Source: Leptospira hartskeerlii
Lineage (GTDB): Bacteria > Spirochaetota > Leptospiria > Leptospirales > Leptospiraceae
Direction of reading: 5' to 3'
DNA length: 64,000 nt
Assembly: GCF_002811475.1 (NCBI RefSeq)
Contig: NZ_NPDL01000004.1
Location: forward strand, 62,001 to 126,000
Shown here: piece by piece, positions 1-10,812 of the stretch
Layout of the letters: every line of letters begins with the position of its first letter
How positions within the stretch are numbered: the stretch's first letter is position 1
Notes under the pieces: generated by a model
What the model saw: the letters and a program-made list of their open reading frames with translations, nothing else
What the model was told of the DNA's origin: nothing
Database searches by the model: none
Position numbers and translations under genes: made by a program

Positions 1-1
1 C

Positions 2-1708
2 ATAGCAAAAGCATTCAAACAACCTCTGGTCTTGGGCTATGTGGTCGCAGGGTTAATCATTGGTCCGTTATTCGGGCCTTATGTAGGCGGAAAGCTAACC
101 ATCGGTTATGTTAAAAGCGAAGAAAGTATAGAACTGATCTCAGAGATCGGTTTGATCCTTTTATTGTTCATCATCGGTTTAGAGATCGATCTGAAAGAAT
201 TGGCCAGAATGGGACGATCCATGTTCGCCCTAGGAGTTTTACAATTCTTCTTGGGTGTTGCGGCAGCCTGGTTTGCATTCCGCACATTCTTCCCTCCTAC
301 TCCTGGCAATTTTGATCTTCTTTACTTTGCAATAGCACTCTCTCTCAGTTCCACAATGATAGTGGTCAAACTTCTTCATGATAAGTTTGAGATCAGTACC
401 GTTGCAGGACGACTTACGATTGGGGTCTTGGTCTTACAAGATATTTGGGCCATTCTTTTTATGGGGATCCAACCTGATCTGCAAGATCCTCAAGTCCTAA
501 ATGTGCTAACATCGTTGGTTAAAGGTATCGCTCTTGTTGCATTCTCCTTCCTAATCAGTCGTTTTATTCTATCTAAACTTTTCTTATTTGCGGCTTCTAA
601 ACCTGAATTGGTTTTAATCACCTCTATCGCTTGGTGTTTCTTCTTATGCGGTGTTGCAGAAAAACTTCAACTTTCTAAAGAGATGGGAGCATTGATCGCT
701 GGTGTGAGTATTGCGGCTTTCCCTTATGGCGCGGATGTAATCAGCAAACTTTCCGGGATCAGGGACTTCTTCATTACATTATTCTTCGTAGCTCTTGGAA
801 TGAAGATCCAAGCTCCGAGTGCAAGCGACTTAGGTCTCGCATTCTTGGCAGTAGGATTCGTTTTAGTGAGCAGAGTTTTGATTGTTGCTCCAACCGTATT
901 TTTCTCCGGCAAAGGTTTAAGAGCGGGTATTGTTGCAGGTCTGAACTTGGCACAAATTTCTGAATTCTCTTTAGTGATCTTAGCACTTGGAGTACAAAAG
1001 GAACATATAGGAAAAGATCTACAAGCAATCGTTCTTACTTCCATGATCATCGCTTCTATTATCTCTACTTATGTGATCTTGTTTAATGATAAGATCGCAA
1101 GAGGGATTATCGCATTCTTATCTCTATTCGGAGTAAAAGAAAACAAAGAACCTTTAGAATCTCAAGTCACCGGAGAGACAAAAAGAGATATCGTAGTATT
1201 AGGATATTTCAGGATCGCACAAGGTTTAATCGACGGTATAGAAGAAAGTAAACCATCTTGGCTCAAAAGAATGTTAGTAGTGGATTTTAATCCGATCTAT
1301 AGACAAACTTTGGAATCTAAAGGAATTCGCTGGGCATACGGAGATCTAGCAAATCCGGAAAGCCTTCATCATTTAGGAATAGAAGAAGCAAGATATATTG
1401 TCTGCACTGTTTCGGATATGATCTTAAAAGGAACTACAAACCGAAGATTATTAGAGTCCTTAAAAAGTATCTGTAGACATCACCAACCTAAGATCATCCT
1501 AACTACGGATGATCCTAAAGAAGCGGAAGTTCTTAGAAACAATGGAGCGGCCCACGTGATCGTTCCGGGTAAAATTTCAGGACTTTCTTTATTTACCGAA
1601 TTATCTCAAATGGTGGATGTAAACGGAAGCGGTCCGGTTGCAAAATCCACAAAAGTAAAACCGAAAAAAACAACGTCAAATAAGAAGAAGGTTCAAAAGA
1701 CCAAGTAG
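2..1708 (+). CDS. Cation:proton antiporter, CPA2/KefB type, with C-terminal RCK-like domain (5' partial)
   Basis: Monovalent cation/H+ antiporter of the inner membrane. The reading frame is open back to base 2, and residues before the first in-frame TTG (base 32) read IAKAFKQPLVLG, the usual sequence at the first CPA2 helix pair, so the gene is cut by the window edge and TTG 32 is not the real start. About ten to twelve hydrophobic helices fill the first 370 residues, with the family signatures LGYVVAGLIIGP and LSLSSTMIVVKLL. After about residue 385 comes a Rossmann-like TrkA-N/RCK domain (DIVVLGYFRIAQGLIDG). Its nucleotide-binding loop lacks the normal GxGxxG, so ligand gating may be altered. 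The tail is Lys-rich (about the last 25 residues). A DUF1289 gene follows 8 bp downstream and is probably cotranscribed. Confidence 0.88.
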   Translation: MAKAFKQPLVLGYVVAGLIIGPLFGPYVGGKLTIGYVKSEESIELISEIGLILLLFIIGLEIDLKELARMGRSMFALGVLQFFLGVAAAWFAFRTFFPPTPGNFDLLYFAIALSLSSTMIVVKLLHDKFEISTVAGRLTIGVLVLQDIWAILFMGIQPDLQDPQVLNVLTSLVKGIALVAFSFLISRFILSKLFLFAASKPELVLITSIAWCFFLCGVAEKLQLSKEMGALIAGVSIAAFPYGADVISKLSGIRDFFITLFFVALGMKIQAPSASDLGLAFLAVGFVLVSRVLIVAPTVFFSGKGLRAGIVAGLNLAQISEFSLVILALGVQKEHIGKDLQAIVLTSMIIASIISTYVILFNDKIARGIIAFLSLFGVKENKEPLESQVTGETKRDIVVLGYFRIAQGLIDGIEESKPSWLKRMLVVDFNPIYRQTLESKGIRWAYGDLANPESLHHLGIEEARYIVCTVSDMILKGTTNRRLLESLKSICRHHQPKIILTTDDPKEAEVLRNNGAAHVIVPGKISGLSLFTELSQMVDVNGSGPVAKSTKVKPKKTTSNKKKVQKTK

Positions 1709-1716
1709 TTCCTAGG

Positions 1717-1908
1717 ATGATTGTTCGTTCTCCATGTATCAAAATTTGCAATATGGACTATGACACCGGTCTCTGCGAAGGTTGTTATCGCACCTTAGAA
1801 GAGATCGGTAGATGGACCATGTATACGGAAGACGAAAGAAAATCGATCCGACTCAAAATAGAAGAAAGAAAAATTTCCCTCGGAAAACCTTCCTTCAAAA
1901 ATCCTTAA
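1717..1908 (+). CDS. DUF1289 family small cysteine-rich protein
   Basis: A 63-residue protein matching DUF1289: SPCIKICNMD, then GLCEGCYRTLEEIGRW, then a charged helix. Four Cys residues (CxxxC and CxxC) could bind a metal, but the function of the family is not established. It starts with ATG 8 bp after the antiporter stop and so is likely translated from the same mRNA. It is convergent with the glycosyltransferase gene, whose stop lies only 1 bp beyond. Confidence 0.8.
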   Translation: MIVRSPCIKICNMDYDTGLCEGCYRTLEEIGRWTMYTEDERKSIRLKIEERKISLGKPSFKNP

Positions 1909-1909
1909 A

Positions 1910-3034
1910 TCAATTCTTCACTAACTGTAAATATACTTCCACAACCTCAGTTGCAGATTTTTTCCAATTAAACCTCTTGGAATTTTTTAAACCTGCTTTG
2001 GTTTTAGAACTTAGAAGTTTGGGAGAATCTAATAATTTAACTAAACCTGTTTCGAAAGAATTAGAATCTTTAGGGTCAAAAAAGAATGCAGTATCCTCCA
2101 GGATTTCAGGAAGAACACTCGAGTTAGAAGAATATACTGGGCAACCGCAAGACTGAGCTTCCACAGGAGGAAATCCAAATCCTTCGTATAAAGAAGGATA
2201 AACAAGCAATCCGGCTGCAGAGTATAGTGTAACCAATTCTTGTTCCGATAAATAAGGAACTAATTTAATTCTGTCTTCCCAACCTTTTGCATCTTCTATC
2301 AAATACTCAGGAAGTTTTCCGCCGGAGCCTGCGATCACCCAATCGACTTTGATCTTTTTTTCGGACCAAAGTTTTTTGAGAGATTGAAGAACAAATCCTA
2401 AATTCTTATGCTCCTTTCCAATGCCAACGCTGAGCAAGTATCCAGGTTTCAACTTATATTGTTTCCGAAACTTCTTCTTTTCTAAATCACTTTTAGGAGA
2501 AAATATCTTTGGGTCTAGACCATTATGGATGGTTCGCATTTGCGATGCGGAAAATGAAAAAACTTCGGTAATATCTTTTGCAGTAAAATCGGAAACCGTA
2601 ATGATCTTTTTGGCCTTCTTCCTTATGAGCAAGAAAACAAACTTCATATAGACTTGTTTCAAAAAAGAAGAATGGAACTGTTTCATTCTAAATGGAATAA
2701 TATCGTGAATGGTGACAACACAACGATCTAAGAATTTTATAGGAGCGTTAAAATGTGGGATATCCAACAGATCGAAATTTTTCATCTCAGGGATACCGAA
2801 CCATTCTTTGATAGAATAGATCCCTGCATTATACTCCAAGATTTCGTAAGAAGATAAAACCTTAGGAGATAGATTCTTTTTTATAAGATCAGGATTTCCT
2901 AAAAGAACGATCTGGATACCTTCTTTAGAGGCGATATCTCCTAGCCAATTCAGAAGTCCTTTGATCCTGGAACCGATCCCTGAGTGGGCAATCATCCTTG
3001 CATCGAATCCGATTTTAATCGTTCTGGGCTTCAT
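1910..3034 (-). CDS. Glycosyltransferase family 4 (group 1)
   Basis: A 374-residue GT-B fold glycosyltransferase that probably adds a sugar from a nucleotide-sugar donor to a cell-envelope glycan. It begins with MKPRTIKIGFDARMI, a typical GT4 N-terminus. HDIIPF lies in the N-terminal domain. The donor-binding half carries LSVGIGKEHKNLG and the E-x7-E region YEGFGFPPVEAQSCGCPV near residues 280-298. No signal peptide or membrane helix is visible, so it is probably cytoplasmic or peripheral. It stands alone on the minus strand with no other glycan genes nearby, so acceptor and pathway cannot be named. Confidence 0.85.
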   Translation of the reverse strand: MKPRTIKIGFDARMIAHSGIGSRIKGLLNWLGDIASKEGIQIVLLGNPDLIKKNLSPKVLSSYEILEYNAGIYSIKEWFGIPEMKNFDLLDIPHFNAPIKFLDRCVVTIHDIIPFRMKQFHSSFLKQVYMKFVFLLIRKKAKKIITVSDFTAKDITEVFSFSASQMRTIHNGLDPKIFSPKSDLEKKKFRKQYKLKPGYLLSVGIGKEHKNLGFVLQSLKKLWSEKKIKVDWVIAGSGGKLPEYLIEDAKGWEDRIKLVPYLSEQELVTLYSAAGLLVYPSLYEGFGFPPVEAQSCGCPVYSSNSSVLPEILEDTAFFFDPKDSNSFETGLVKLLDSPKLLSSKTKAGLKNSKRFNWKKSATEVVEVYLQLVKN

Positions 3035-3175
3035 AGAAAATTAAACCATCGTATAAGATGAAGTCGGAATGGCAAGCCAATCGCTTTTCCCCTTGAAAAG
3101 AGAAGTAAATTACCAAGACTTGTCCAGACGAGTCTAACTACATACATTTTCGAAGCGAAGAACGGAGAGACCACC

Positions 3176-3727
3176 TTGGAAAACGAAGTAACGAGTATAT
3201 TAAAAGCAATCGGAGAAGATCCGAATAGAGAAGGACTTTTAAACACTCCTAAAAGAGTTCGGAAAGCTTATGAATTCCTGACCTCCGGCTATAGGGCAGA
3301 CATAGATACGATTGTGAACGGGGCGATCTTCGAAGAGGATAGCCAAGGTATGGTCCTTGTTCGGGATATAGAAATGTATTCTCTCTGCGAACATCATCTT
3401 CTTCCATTTTTTGGAAAGGCTCACGTAGGTTATATTCCTAATAAAAAGATCATAGGGATTTCCAAGATCCCACGTATCGTGGATGTATTTGCAAGAAGGC
3501 TACAGGTTCAAGAAAGAATGACCGAGCAGATCGCATACGCCCTCATGGAAGTTTTGGATCCTTTGGGCGTTGCGGTTGTCATCAAAGCAAAACATCTATG
3601 TATGATGATGAGGGGAGTGGAAAAACAAAACTCCGAACTTTTCACTTCTTGTATGCTCGGAGAATTTAAAACGAATATGGTTACTAGGAGCGAGTTTCTA
3701 GATCTAATTCGGACTGGTTCGACCTAG
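3176..3727 (+). CDS. folE: GTP cyclohydrolase I
   Basis: Converts GTP to 7,8-dihydroneopterin triphosphate, the first step of tetrahydrofolate (and possibly queuosine) synthesis. At 183 residues it matches the compact bacterial enzyme. The zinc ligands are visible: C71 and H74 in [12 protein letters not shown] and C142 in [13 protein letters not shown]. Their spacing of 3 and 71 equals that of E. coli C110/H113/C181. The start is TTG, supported by GGAGAGA about 6 bp upstream. The 3' end overlaps the convergent acyltransferase gene by 44 bp. Confidence 0.95.
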   Translation: MENEVTSILKAIGEDPNREGLLNTPKRVRKAYEFLTSGYRADIDTIVNGAIFEEDSQGMVLVRDIEMYSLCEHHLLPFFGKAHVGYIPNKKIIGISKIPRIVDVFARRLQVQERMTEQIAYALMEVLDPLGVAVVIKAKHLCMMMRGVEKQNSELFTSCMLGEFKTNMVTRSEFLDLIRTGST

Positions 3728-4427
3728 AGGAAGATTTAACTCTAAGTTCTTCCGCTTTTTGCTCTGCTCGATTTTTATTTTCGAGCATTGCTTTTTCTAC
3801 TCTCAATCTTTCTCTTTCGAAACCTGCCTCGTCTAGATCTCTAGGGATCATGATCGGTTCACCGTAAGAGATCACAAAGGTTGTGAAAGGTTTCGGGATC
3901 CTGTGTTTGTCCCAGGACTTCTCCGCTATCCATTGTTTTGTACATTCATAGTGAAATGGTAAGATCGGGACTTGAGAGACTTGGGCAGCTGCAATGACTC
4001 CCGGCTGAACGATCAAAGCAGGACCTCTAGGACCATCAGGAGTAAACGCAGCGGGAAGATTTTTTCTCAAGTGAACTATCATCGCCTTGAGAGCTTTTGA
4101 TCCTCCTTTAGAGGAACTCCCACGAATACTACCGTTACCGAATCTGTGCACCACTCCGGTAATAAAATCTCCGTCCTTTGATTCGGAGATTAAAACGGCT
4201 AACTTACGATTTCTATTCAAGTAGGGCGAATATAGAACGTTCGTATGCCAAATACATAGGATAAACGGCTTCTTCAAAGGATAAAGAGAATTAAAATGCT
4301 CCTTACCTAATTCCACCTTTCTTGAGGTGAGTCCGATGATCCTTTGTAAAAAAACTACAATTGTAGGCACTAACCAAACTAGAAACCTACGCTTAAAACT
4401 TTCCCGGGCATCCAATTTTTCTGACAT
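3684..4427 (-). CDS. Lysophospholipid acyltransferase family protein (DUF374)
   Basis: A 247-residue member of the DUF374 branch of the LPLAT superfamily, which is related to lipid acyltransferases; the exact acyl acceptor is unknown. An N-terminal hydrophobic helix (residues 15-33) is followed by [13 protein letters not shown] with His61 at the position of the catalytic block, and [10 protein letters not shown] at residues 128-136, the DUF374 hallmark. The last 40 residues are highly charged and look like a disordered tail. The gene converges on folE and overlaps its last 44 bp. Its own upstream region (4428-4580) is shared with divergent acs. Confidence 0.82.
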   Translation of the reverse strand: MSEKLDARESFKRRFLVWLVPTIVVFLQRIIGLTSRKVELGKEHFNSLYPLKKPFILCIWHTNVLYSPYLNRNRKLAVLISESKDGDFITGVVHRFGNGSIRGSSSKGGSKALKAMIVHLRKNLPAAFTPDGPRGPALIVQPGVIAAAQVSQVPILPFHYECTKQWIAEKSWDKHRIPKPFTTFVISYGEPIMIPRDLDEAGFERERLRVEKAMLENKNRAEQKAEELRVKSSSRSNQSELDLETRS

Positions 4428-4580
4428 TGAGGCGAGCCTGGTTAGATGCGGTCGGGGAGCATTCTTTTTTTACATAACAGGCGAGATTTTATATAAAAAA
4501 CTCTCTGAAAAGTTGGTCCGAGAATGAGTGGACAATACGGAAATTAAAAAGTTTCGTATTCGATTGCGAAGGAAGAAGCC

Positions 4581-6548
4581 ATGTCGAAAGAAAGAATCGT
4601 CCCGCCGTTCGCTCATTTCAAAAAAACGGCAAATATTACCCTCAAAGATTATAAGGAATTATACAAAGAATCGATAGAAAACCCTAAAAAGTTCTGGGCT
4701 AGAGAAGCTTCCGCCCGACTTACCTGGTTCAAAAAATGGAACAAGGTTTTAGAGCACGATTTTAAGAATGCAAAAGTAAAATGGTTCGAGGGAGGCAAGA
4801 TCAACGTCTCTTATAATTGTTTGGATCGTTATATAGATTCTCCCTTAAAAAATAAGGCAGCAATCATTTGGGAAGGTGATAATCCTCAAGAATCCAAAAC
4901 TTATACCTATTACGATCTTTATCGTGAAGTAAACAAGTTTGCAAACGTTCTAAAAAGTTCAGGGATCAGAAAAGGCGATGTGGTCATGGTCTATTTGCCT
5001 ATGATCCCAGAGTTAGCCATTACGATTCTTGCATGTACGAGAATAGGCGCCATCCATTCGGTAGTGTTCGGAGGTTTTTCTCCAGAGGCTCTGCAAAGTA
5101 GGATAGAAGATTGTAAACCAAGACTGATCATAACTTCCGACGGAGGTTATAGAGGTGGTAAAAGTCTGGATCTCAAAAAGGCAGTTGATACTGCTTTGGA
5201 CCAATCTTCAGAAAAAGTAAATAGTGTCATCGTGGTCAGAAGGACCGGCCAAGAAACGGAACTGAATTGGAAAGAAGGTAGAGATCATTGGTGGCATTAT
5301 CTGATGAACGATCCGAATCTTCCTGCATATTGTAAGCCGGAACAAATGGATTCGGAAGATCCTTTGTTCATTCTATACACTTCGGGCTCGACTGGAAAAC
5401 CAAAAGGGGTTCTCCATACAACGGGAGGATATCTTCTCGGTGTCAATATGACCTTCCATTATGTTTTTGATATTAAGCCTACGGACACTTACTGGTGTAC
5501 TGCCGATATCGGTTGGGTAACAGGTCATAGTTATTTAGTGTATGGTCCACTTTCTAACGGAGCTACTTCTATCATGTTTGAAGGAGTTCCTACATATCCT
5601 GACGCTGGAAGATTCTGGGATGTGATCGATAAACACGGAGTCACAGTATTCTATACTGCGCCTACCGCGATCCGTTCCTTAATGAGAGAAGGAACGGATC
5701 CTATCGAAAAAAGAAACCTAAGCTCACTCAGACTGATCGGATCTGTAGGAGAACCTATCAACCCGGAAGCATGGGAATGGTATTTTAAACATGTTGGAAA
5801 ATCCAAATGTCCTATCGTAGACACTTGGTGGCAGACGGAAACTGGAGCGATCATGATCTCTCCTTTACCTGGGGCTATCGCTCAAAAGCCCGGATCTGCT
5901 ACTCTTCCATTCTTCGGAGTACAGCCTGTTCTTTTAGATGATGAAGGAAAAGAGATCAACTCTAAGGGAGAAGTTTCCGGCAATCTAGCAATCAAATCTC
6001 CTTGGCCTTCCATGATGAGAGGAGTGTTTAAGGACCCAAAAAGATTTTTCGATACCTACTTCTCCATATATAAAGGGTATTATTTTACAGGAGACGGAGC
6101 AAGAAGGGATAAAGACGGATATTATTGGATCACAGGTCGCGTTGACGATGTGATTAACGTATCAGGTCATAGGATCGGCTCCGCAGAAGTGGAAAGCGCA
6201 CTTGTAGAAAATCTTTCTGTGGCTGAGGCAGCGGTCGTAGGATTTCCACATGATATCAAAGGCCAGGGAATTTATGCCTACGTCACGGTAAAAGAAGGCG
6301 TGACCACAAACGATTCTCTTAAAAAAGAACTGATCACAACTGTGGAAAAAATGATCGGAAAGATCGCAAGACCGGATGTGATCCATTGGGCGCCTGGACT
6401 TCCTAAAACTAGATCCGGAAAAATTATGAGAAGGATTTTACGTAAAATCGCCTCAAGTGAGTTCGAAGGTTTGGGAGATATCTCCACGTTAGCTGATCCA
6501 AGCGTGGTAGAAAAATTAATAGAAGATAAGAAGAAGTATCACAGTTGA
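4581..6548 (+). CDS. acs: Acetyl-CoA synthetase
   Basis: AMP-forming acetate-CoA ligase (655 residues, normal length) that activates acetate for the TCA cycle and lipid synthesis. It shows the ACS N-terminal region, the ATP/P-loop motif [15 protein letters not shown] near residue 265, [16 protein letters not shown] for acetate/CoA binding, [15 protein letters not shown] at the hinge, and [14 protein letters not shown], whose Lys614 is the residue regulated by acetylation in the family. An SD-like AAGGAAGAAG sits just before ATG 4581. The stop overlaps the TTG start of the BtuF-like gene (TTGA), indicating translational coupling. Confidence 0.96.
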   Translation: MSKERIVPPFAHFKKTANITLKDYKELYKESIENPKKFWAREASARLTWFKKWNKVLEHDFKNAKVKWFEGGKINVSYNCLDRYIDSPLKNKAAIIWEGDNPQESKTYTYYDLYREVNKFANVLKSSGIRKGDVVMVYLPMIPELAITILACTRIGAIHSVVFGGFSPEALQSRIEDCKPRLIITSDGGYRGGKSLDLKKAVDTALDQSSEKVNSVIVVRRTGQETELNWKEGRDHWWHYLMNDPNLPAYCKPEQMDSEDPLFILYTSGSTGKPKGVLHTTGGYLLGVNMTFHYVFDIKPTDTYWCTADIGWVTGHSYLVYGPLSNGATSIMFEGVPTYPDAGRFWDVIDKHGVTVFYTAPTAIRSLMREGTDPIEKRNLSSLRLIGSVGEPINPEAWEWYFKHVGKSKCPIVDTWWQTETGAIMISPLPGAIAQKPGSATLPFFGVQPVLLDDEGKEINSKGEVSGNLAIKSPWPSMMRGVFKDPKRFFDTYFSIYKGYYFTGDGARRDKDGYYWITGRVDDVINVSGHRIGSAEVESALVENLSVAEAAVVGFPHDIKGQGIYAYVTVKEGVTTNDSLKKELITTVEKMIGKIARPDVIHWAPGLPKTRSGKIMRRILRKIASSEFEGLGDISTLADPSVVEKLIEDKKKYHS

Positions 6549-7342
6549 GTAGAATCGGTCCGCAGAGAATCGTATGTCTAACTGAAGAAACTACTGAACT
6601 TCTCTACTTATTAGGAGAAGAAGATCGTATCGTGGGCATCTCTGCATACACAGAGAGGCCTGCGAAAGCAAAGGAAGAAAAGCCGAGGGTCTCCGCTTTT
6701 ATTAATGGAAACATAAAGCGGATCAAGGAATTAGATCCGGACCTAGTCATCGGTTTCTCGGACATTCAGGCCCAACTTTCGCATGATCTTGTAAAAGAAG
6801 GTCTGAATGTCCTGATCACCAATCAAAGAAGTTTGGAGGAAATTTTCCAAACAATACTTATGGTGGGATCACTGATCGGAAAATCGGAACAAGTTTCTAC
6901 ACTCGTAGGATCGTATAAGAAAAAATTAAACGAGATAAAAAAACGTTCTTCTTCTAAACCAAAACTTAAAGTGTTTTTTCAAGAGTGGGATCATCCGATT
7001 ATCACAGGGATCAGATGGGTTTCCGAATTATTGGAGATCGTCGGAGCAGTAGATTGTTTCGGCCAGTTAAAGGAAAAATCCTTGGCCAAAGACAGGATCA
7101 TAAGTCTGCATGAAGTGGCAGATGCGAAACCGGATCTGATCATCGGAAGTTGGTGTGGAAAACCTATGGACTTTGAATGGGTCCGCACCAGAGAAGAATG
7201 GAAAAATATTCCAGCAATCAAAAACGATAAAATTTTTGAAATGGACCCTGCGATCATTTTGCAGCCAGGGCCGGCCTTATTCGAAGAAGGTATCCTGGAA
7301 ATGGATCGGATCTTGGAAGAAGTGAGAACTTCTCTTTCTTAA
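6545..7342 (+). CDS. Cobalamin-binding-protein-like (BtuF family) without signal peptide
   Basis: A 265-residue protein of the periplasmic-binding-protein fold (BtuF/FhuD class). It has [19 protein letters not shown], then [14 protein letters not shown] and [14 protein letters not shown], the usual two-lobe repeats. Unlike true periplasmic BtuF, the sequence starts directly at the first beta strand, with no hydrophobic leader. The TTG start at 6545 overlaps the acs stop, so a hidden upstream leader is unlikely. No btuC or btuD lies nearby. It is either cytoplasmic or served by a distant ABC transporter; cobalamin as ligand is a family guess only. Confidence 0.75.
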   Translation: MSRIGPQRIVCLTEETTELLYLLGEEDRIVGISAYTERPAKAKEEKPRVSAFINGNIKRIKELDPDLVIGFSDIQAQLSHDLVKEGLNVLITNQRSLEEIFQTILMVGSLIGKSEQVSTLVGSYKKKLNEIKKRSSSKPKLKVFFQEWDHPIITGIRWVSELLEIVGAVDCFGQLKEKSLAKDRIISLHEVADAKPDLIIGSWCGKPMDFEWVRTREEWKNIPAIKNDKIFEMDPAIILQPGPALFEEGILEMDRILEEVRTSLS

Positions 7343-7430
7343 GGTCCGAATTAAAAGTATTAAGCGGACATTCTTCCGAATAAAAGAACTCCAACGTTAG
7401 TCTGATTAGGGAAATTCCGTCTATTGATGA

Positions 7431-9020
7431 ATGGAAACTTCCCATCTAAAAACCGAATCCACGATCCTACAAATCTGGAAGAACGGGGCAATCGTAATCA
7501 ACCATATACGTTTAGGCCTGGTTTTACTTTTTATCATTTCTTTAGCAGGCGCTTATAAAAGTTTTCAACCCTTACAATTTATGGTCCATGCAGGAGGTAC
7601 GGCCTTTATGGGACTCTATTGTATTTTCAATTTTATAGCGAATCGTAAAAGGAATATGTCCATCGGATCCCATAAACTTTTCGTGCTATTCGATGTGAAC
7701 GTTCTAAGCGCTACATTGATCTTGGATACTTTTGTTTCTCCCGATGTGGCGGCTGGGACTTTAAAGAACGTCGTATTATTCTTCATTTATTTTTATATCA
7801 TGATCTACTCCTGCCTTTTGGGAGAAAGGGTCTTTGTTTTGATCGTTGGAGCATTCTCCACTGCGGGTGCGATAGTTGCCCTAGTATGTGCACTTCAAAA
7901 CGGAGTTGGATTTGTAATGGATGTGGAAGCAGCGAAACTTCCTTATAATGTAAGCGGTTCAACTGAGATCATAAAAATTGCGTTCATATTCGTTGCAAGT
8001 GTGATACTTGCTCAATTGATGAGATTGTTCTTAAGATTAACGGTAGAAGGAAACCGCCTCTATACCGATTCCAAAGACTTACTCGAAAAACTAAGCGAGA
8101 ATCAGATAATCATTAAAGACTCTGCAATTAGCTTGGAGGACTCTATCGTTAAATTTGCACATTTCATCAATCGTACCGGAGAAAAGATGGAATCCCAGGC
8201 AGCCGCTCTGGAAGAAGTGAATGCAGTATTGGAAGAACTTTCCGCTGCTTCTACAAATACTTCTAGATCCATTGAGTCCCAAAATGCAAGTTTGAGCGAA
8301 CTTGCAGATGATTCTAAAAAGTTGGGAGATATAGTTTCTAATATCACAGGTTACAGCGAGGCACTTTCTACATTCGCAAATGATAATAAAGTAGACATGG
8401 AGAATGTAACCATCGCAGCCGAAAAGACAAAATCTTATCTGGCAGATATTGCCGGTTCATTTGACAAAGTGGATCAGATTAATCAGATCATGGGAGAGAT
8501 TGCGGATAAAACGAACCTTCTCGCATTAAATGCATCTATCGAAGCCGCAAGAGCTGGAGAAGCAGGAAGAGGATTTGCAGTAGTAGCGAACGAGGTCAGT
8601 AAACTTGCAGACTTCACTTCCGAAAACGCTAAGTCCATCTCTGCAATCGTAAGACAATCCCAGAGCTTTATCCAAGAAGCAAAAATCGCTTCCGCAGAAA
8701 CTGGAGATCTGACTGAAAAACAAAAATTTAAGATCCTGGAAACTTCCGACAGAATTGTCCAGATGAACAAACTTTATCTGGAACAGAGAAACATCATCCG
8801 TAAGTTCTTAAGTGAATTGGAAAGTATCAAATCGGTTTCCAACGAGATCCATGAATCCGAAAAAGAACAATCCATGGGTCAAAAAGAAATGATCCGAACC
8901 ATGTCCCAATTAGAAAAAGATATCAATGAGATTAACGAAGATTCAGCCAACTTAAACTCAGAGATTGATCGGATCAAAACAAAGGCTTCCGAGCTAAAAT
9001 TACTGAGCGATAATTCCTAA
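7431..9020 (+). CDS. Methyl-accepting chemotaxis protein with multi-helix N-terminal membrane domain
   Basis: A 529-residue chemoreceptor. Residues 20-205 contain about six hydrophobic helices and no evident periplasmic ligand domain, so the sensor is probably embedded in the membrane. HAMP is not obvious. A long coiled coil follows, with the highly conserved hairpin tip [17 protein letters not shown] and [20 protein letters not shown] near residues 350-390. It signals through CheA/CheW to the flagellar motor. It is monocistronic, with 88 bp before it and 80 bp after. The signal sensed cannot be named. Confidence 0.9.
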   Translation: METSHLKTESTILQIWKNGAIVINHIRLGLVLLFIISLAGAYKSFQPLQFMVHAGGTAFMGLYCIFNFIANRKRNMSIGSHKLFVLFDVNVLSATLILDTFVSPDVAAGTLKNVVLFFIYFYIMIYSCLLGERVFVLIVGAFSTAGAIVALVCALQNGVGFVMDVEAAKLPYNVSGSTEIIKIAFIFVASVILAQLMRLFLRLTVEGNRLYTDSKDLLEKLSENQIIIKDSAISLEDSIVKFAHFINRTGEKMESQAAALEEVNAVLEELSAASTNTSRSIESQNASLSELADDSKKLGDIVSNITGYSEALSTFANDNKVDMENVTIAAEKTKSYLADIAGSFDKVDQINQIMGEIADKTNLLALNASIEAARAGEAGRGFAVVANEVSKLADFTSENAKSISAIVRQSQSFIQEAKIASAETGDLTEKQKFKILETSDRIVQMNKLYLEQRNIIRKFLSELESIKSVSNEIHESEKEQSMGQKEMIRTMSQLEKDINEINEDSANLNSEIDRIKTKASELKLLSDNS

Positions 9021-9100
9021 AACCTTTTCGTTTCCTTCTTCTTTACAATCGGACCCATATTTCGATATATGGAATTTATTCCGATTCAAAGGAGAAGGAT

Positions 9101-9964
9101 ATGGGGACTAAAGTAAAAGCTGCAGTTATCGGAGGTACAGGTCTCTATAGTCTGGACGGAATGGAACTAGTAGAAGAAATTCTTCCGGAAACTCCTTGGG
9201 GAAAACCTTCCGACACGATCAAGATCGGAAAGATACAGGACAAACTAATCGCATTCTTACCTCGCCATGGTGTGGGACATTTTATCATGCCTCACGAAGT
9301 TCCGATGAAGGCGAATATCTGCGCACTTAAAATTTTAGGCGTGGAAGAAATCGTAGCATTCAGCTCAGTAGGAAGTCTGAGAGAAGAGATAAAACCTTTG
9401 GATTTCGTTCTGCCAAACCAGATCATAGATAGAACTCGAGGAAGAGAGTCCACATTTTTCGGAAAAGGTGTGGTAGCTCATGCTCCTTTCGCAGATCCTT
9501 TTTCTAAAAATCTAAGCGATAGGATCAATAAAGCCGCCGCAAAGATCAATCTTCAGATCCACCAAAACAAAACTTTAGTTTGTATGGAAGGTCCTCTATT
9601 CTCTACGAGAGCAGAATCCCATATGTATCGTTCTTGGGGTGGAGATATCATCAATATGAGTGTACTTCCGGAAGCTAAACTTGCGAGAGAAGCAGAGATA
9701 GCTTACCAAATGATCTGTATGTCTACAGATTACGATTGCTGGAGAGAGAATGAAGAAGCGGTCACTGCAGAAATGGTGATGGCAAACTTGGGAAAAAACG
9801 CAGACAATGCTAAAAGACTTTTGAGTGCTTTGATCCCTGACCTCGGGAATGGGGATGATCTAAGTCTGAAGAATAGCACAAAGTATTCTATCATTACTGC
9901 TCCGGAGCGCAGAAATCCGGACACTGTTGCAAAACTAAAAGTGTTATTCCCAGATTATCTTTGA
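9101..9964 (+). CDS. mtnP: S-methyl-5'-thioadenosine phosphorylase
   Basis: Phosphorolyses methylthioadenosine to adenine and 5-methylthioribose-1-phosphate (methionine salvage and polyamine by-product clearance). The 287-residue sequence has AAVIGGTGLYSLDG at the N-terminus, the phosphate loop FLPRHGVGH, and INMSVLPEAKLAREAEIAY followed by MSTDYDCW. The DYD pair is the signature preferring 6-aminopurines over guanosine or inosine. A good SD (AAGGAGAAGGAT) precedes ATG 9101. The last 10 bp overlap the convergent hydrolase gene. No other mtn genes are in the window. Confidence 0.93.
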   Translation: MGTKVKAAVIGGTGLYSLDGMELVEEILPETPWGKPSDTIKIGKIQDKLIAFLPRHGVGHFIMPHEVPMKANICALKILGVEEIVAFSSVGSLREEIKPLDFVLPNQIIDRTRGRESTFFGKGVVAHAPFADPFSKNLSDRINKAAAKINLQIHQNKTLVCMEGPLFSTRAESHMYRSWGGDIINMSVLPEAKLAREAEIAYQMICMSTDYDCWRENEEAVTAEMVMANLGKNADNAKRLLSALIPDLGNGDDLSLKNSTKYSIITAPERRNPDTVAKLKVLFPDYL

Positions 9965-10812
9965 GAGTTTGATTTTTTTCGGTTTAGATGGACCGATTCT
10001 AAAATATTTACCAATCCTTTTTGGTATTCCGGAAAGAAGGAGAGATTATTATGATTTCCTCCTTCTATTTCCAGAAATTCTATCTTTACTCCTGATTCCA
10101 AAGCAATCTTAAACAATTTCTTTCCTTGTCGGAAAGGAATAATCTCATCTTCGTTTCCATGTATAATTGCTACGGAAGAATGTAATTTTCCGATCTTATT
10201 CTCAGACTTAAAAGAATAAGCCAAAAACCATTCGGGCACGAATGGATAATATTCTTTAGCCAGATCCGCCAAAGAAGCATAAGGAGTTTCTAATATAATA
10301 TAGCCCGGGTTTGTTTTGGTTCCTAAATCCACCACAACCCCCGTTCCGATGGACCTTCCGTATAGAATGATCTCATTCTCTTTTTTTAATTTATCCGTTT
10401 TCAAATATTTGTACCAATGCTCCGCGTCCTGGTACATTCCCTTCTCGCTTAACTTACCCCTACTTTTACCATAACCTCTATAATCGGTCATAAGAAGATC
10501 CCAGCCTCTAGGAACAAAATCCTCGGCGATACCTCCCCAACTTCTTAAACTTCCCGCATTTCCATGAAAATACAAAACCGTACCTTTAGAAGGACCTTGG
10601 GCGGGGAAAAATAATGCGTATATCTTCTCTCCATTTTCTAGTTCCAAAGAAACTTCCTGGAACGTGTAAGGAAAAGAGAAATGAAAGTTCTCAGGTAAAA
10701 TTTCAGGAAAGAAGATCAACTTGTCCTGGTTGGAATACAATAATCCGAAGAGTCCCAGAAAAACGATGAATATGACCAGTAGAAGATATAACATAAACTT
10801 TTGGATCTTCAT
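9955..10812 (-). CDS. Membrane-anchored alpha/beta hydrolase (Bem46/ABHD13-like)
   Basis: A 285-residue hydrolase with one N-terminal membrane anchor (residues 7-26). The catalytic residues can be placed: Ser154 in YGRSIGTG, Asp222 in HGNEDEIIP and His254 in [21 protein letters not shown] contributes the oxyanion region. This arrangement matches the Bem46/ABHD13 serine hydrolases, whose substrates are mostly unknown. It overlaps the upstream PhoD-like phosphatase gene by 4 bp (ATGA), so the two form an operon, probably acting on the envelope or periplasmic side. Confidence 0.87.
   Translation of the reverse strand: MKIQKFMLYLLLVIFIVFLGLFGLLYSNQDKLIFFPEILPENFHFSFPYTFQEVSLELENGEKIYALFFPAQGPSKGTVLYFHGNAGSLRSWGGIAEDFVPRGWDLLMTDYRGYGKSRGKLSEKGMYQDAEHWYKYLKTDKLKKENEIILYGRSIGTGVVVDLGTKTNPGYIILETPYASLADLAKEYYPFVPEWFLAYSFKSENKIGKLHSSVAIIHGNEDEIIPFRQGKKLFKIALESGVKIEFLEIEGGNHNNLSFFPEYQKGLVNILESVHLNRKKSNSQR

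Noticed and set aside
774..1050. Minus-strand ORFs of 84 and 108 codons inside the antiporter gene
   Set aside because: They lie entirely antisense to a strongly conserved gene, lack family matches and have no SD; shadow frames.
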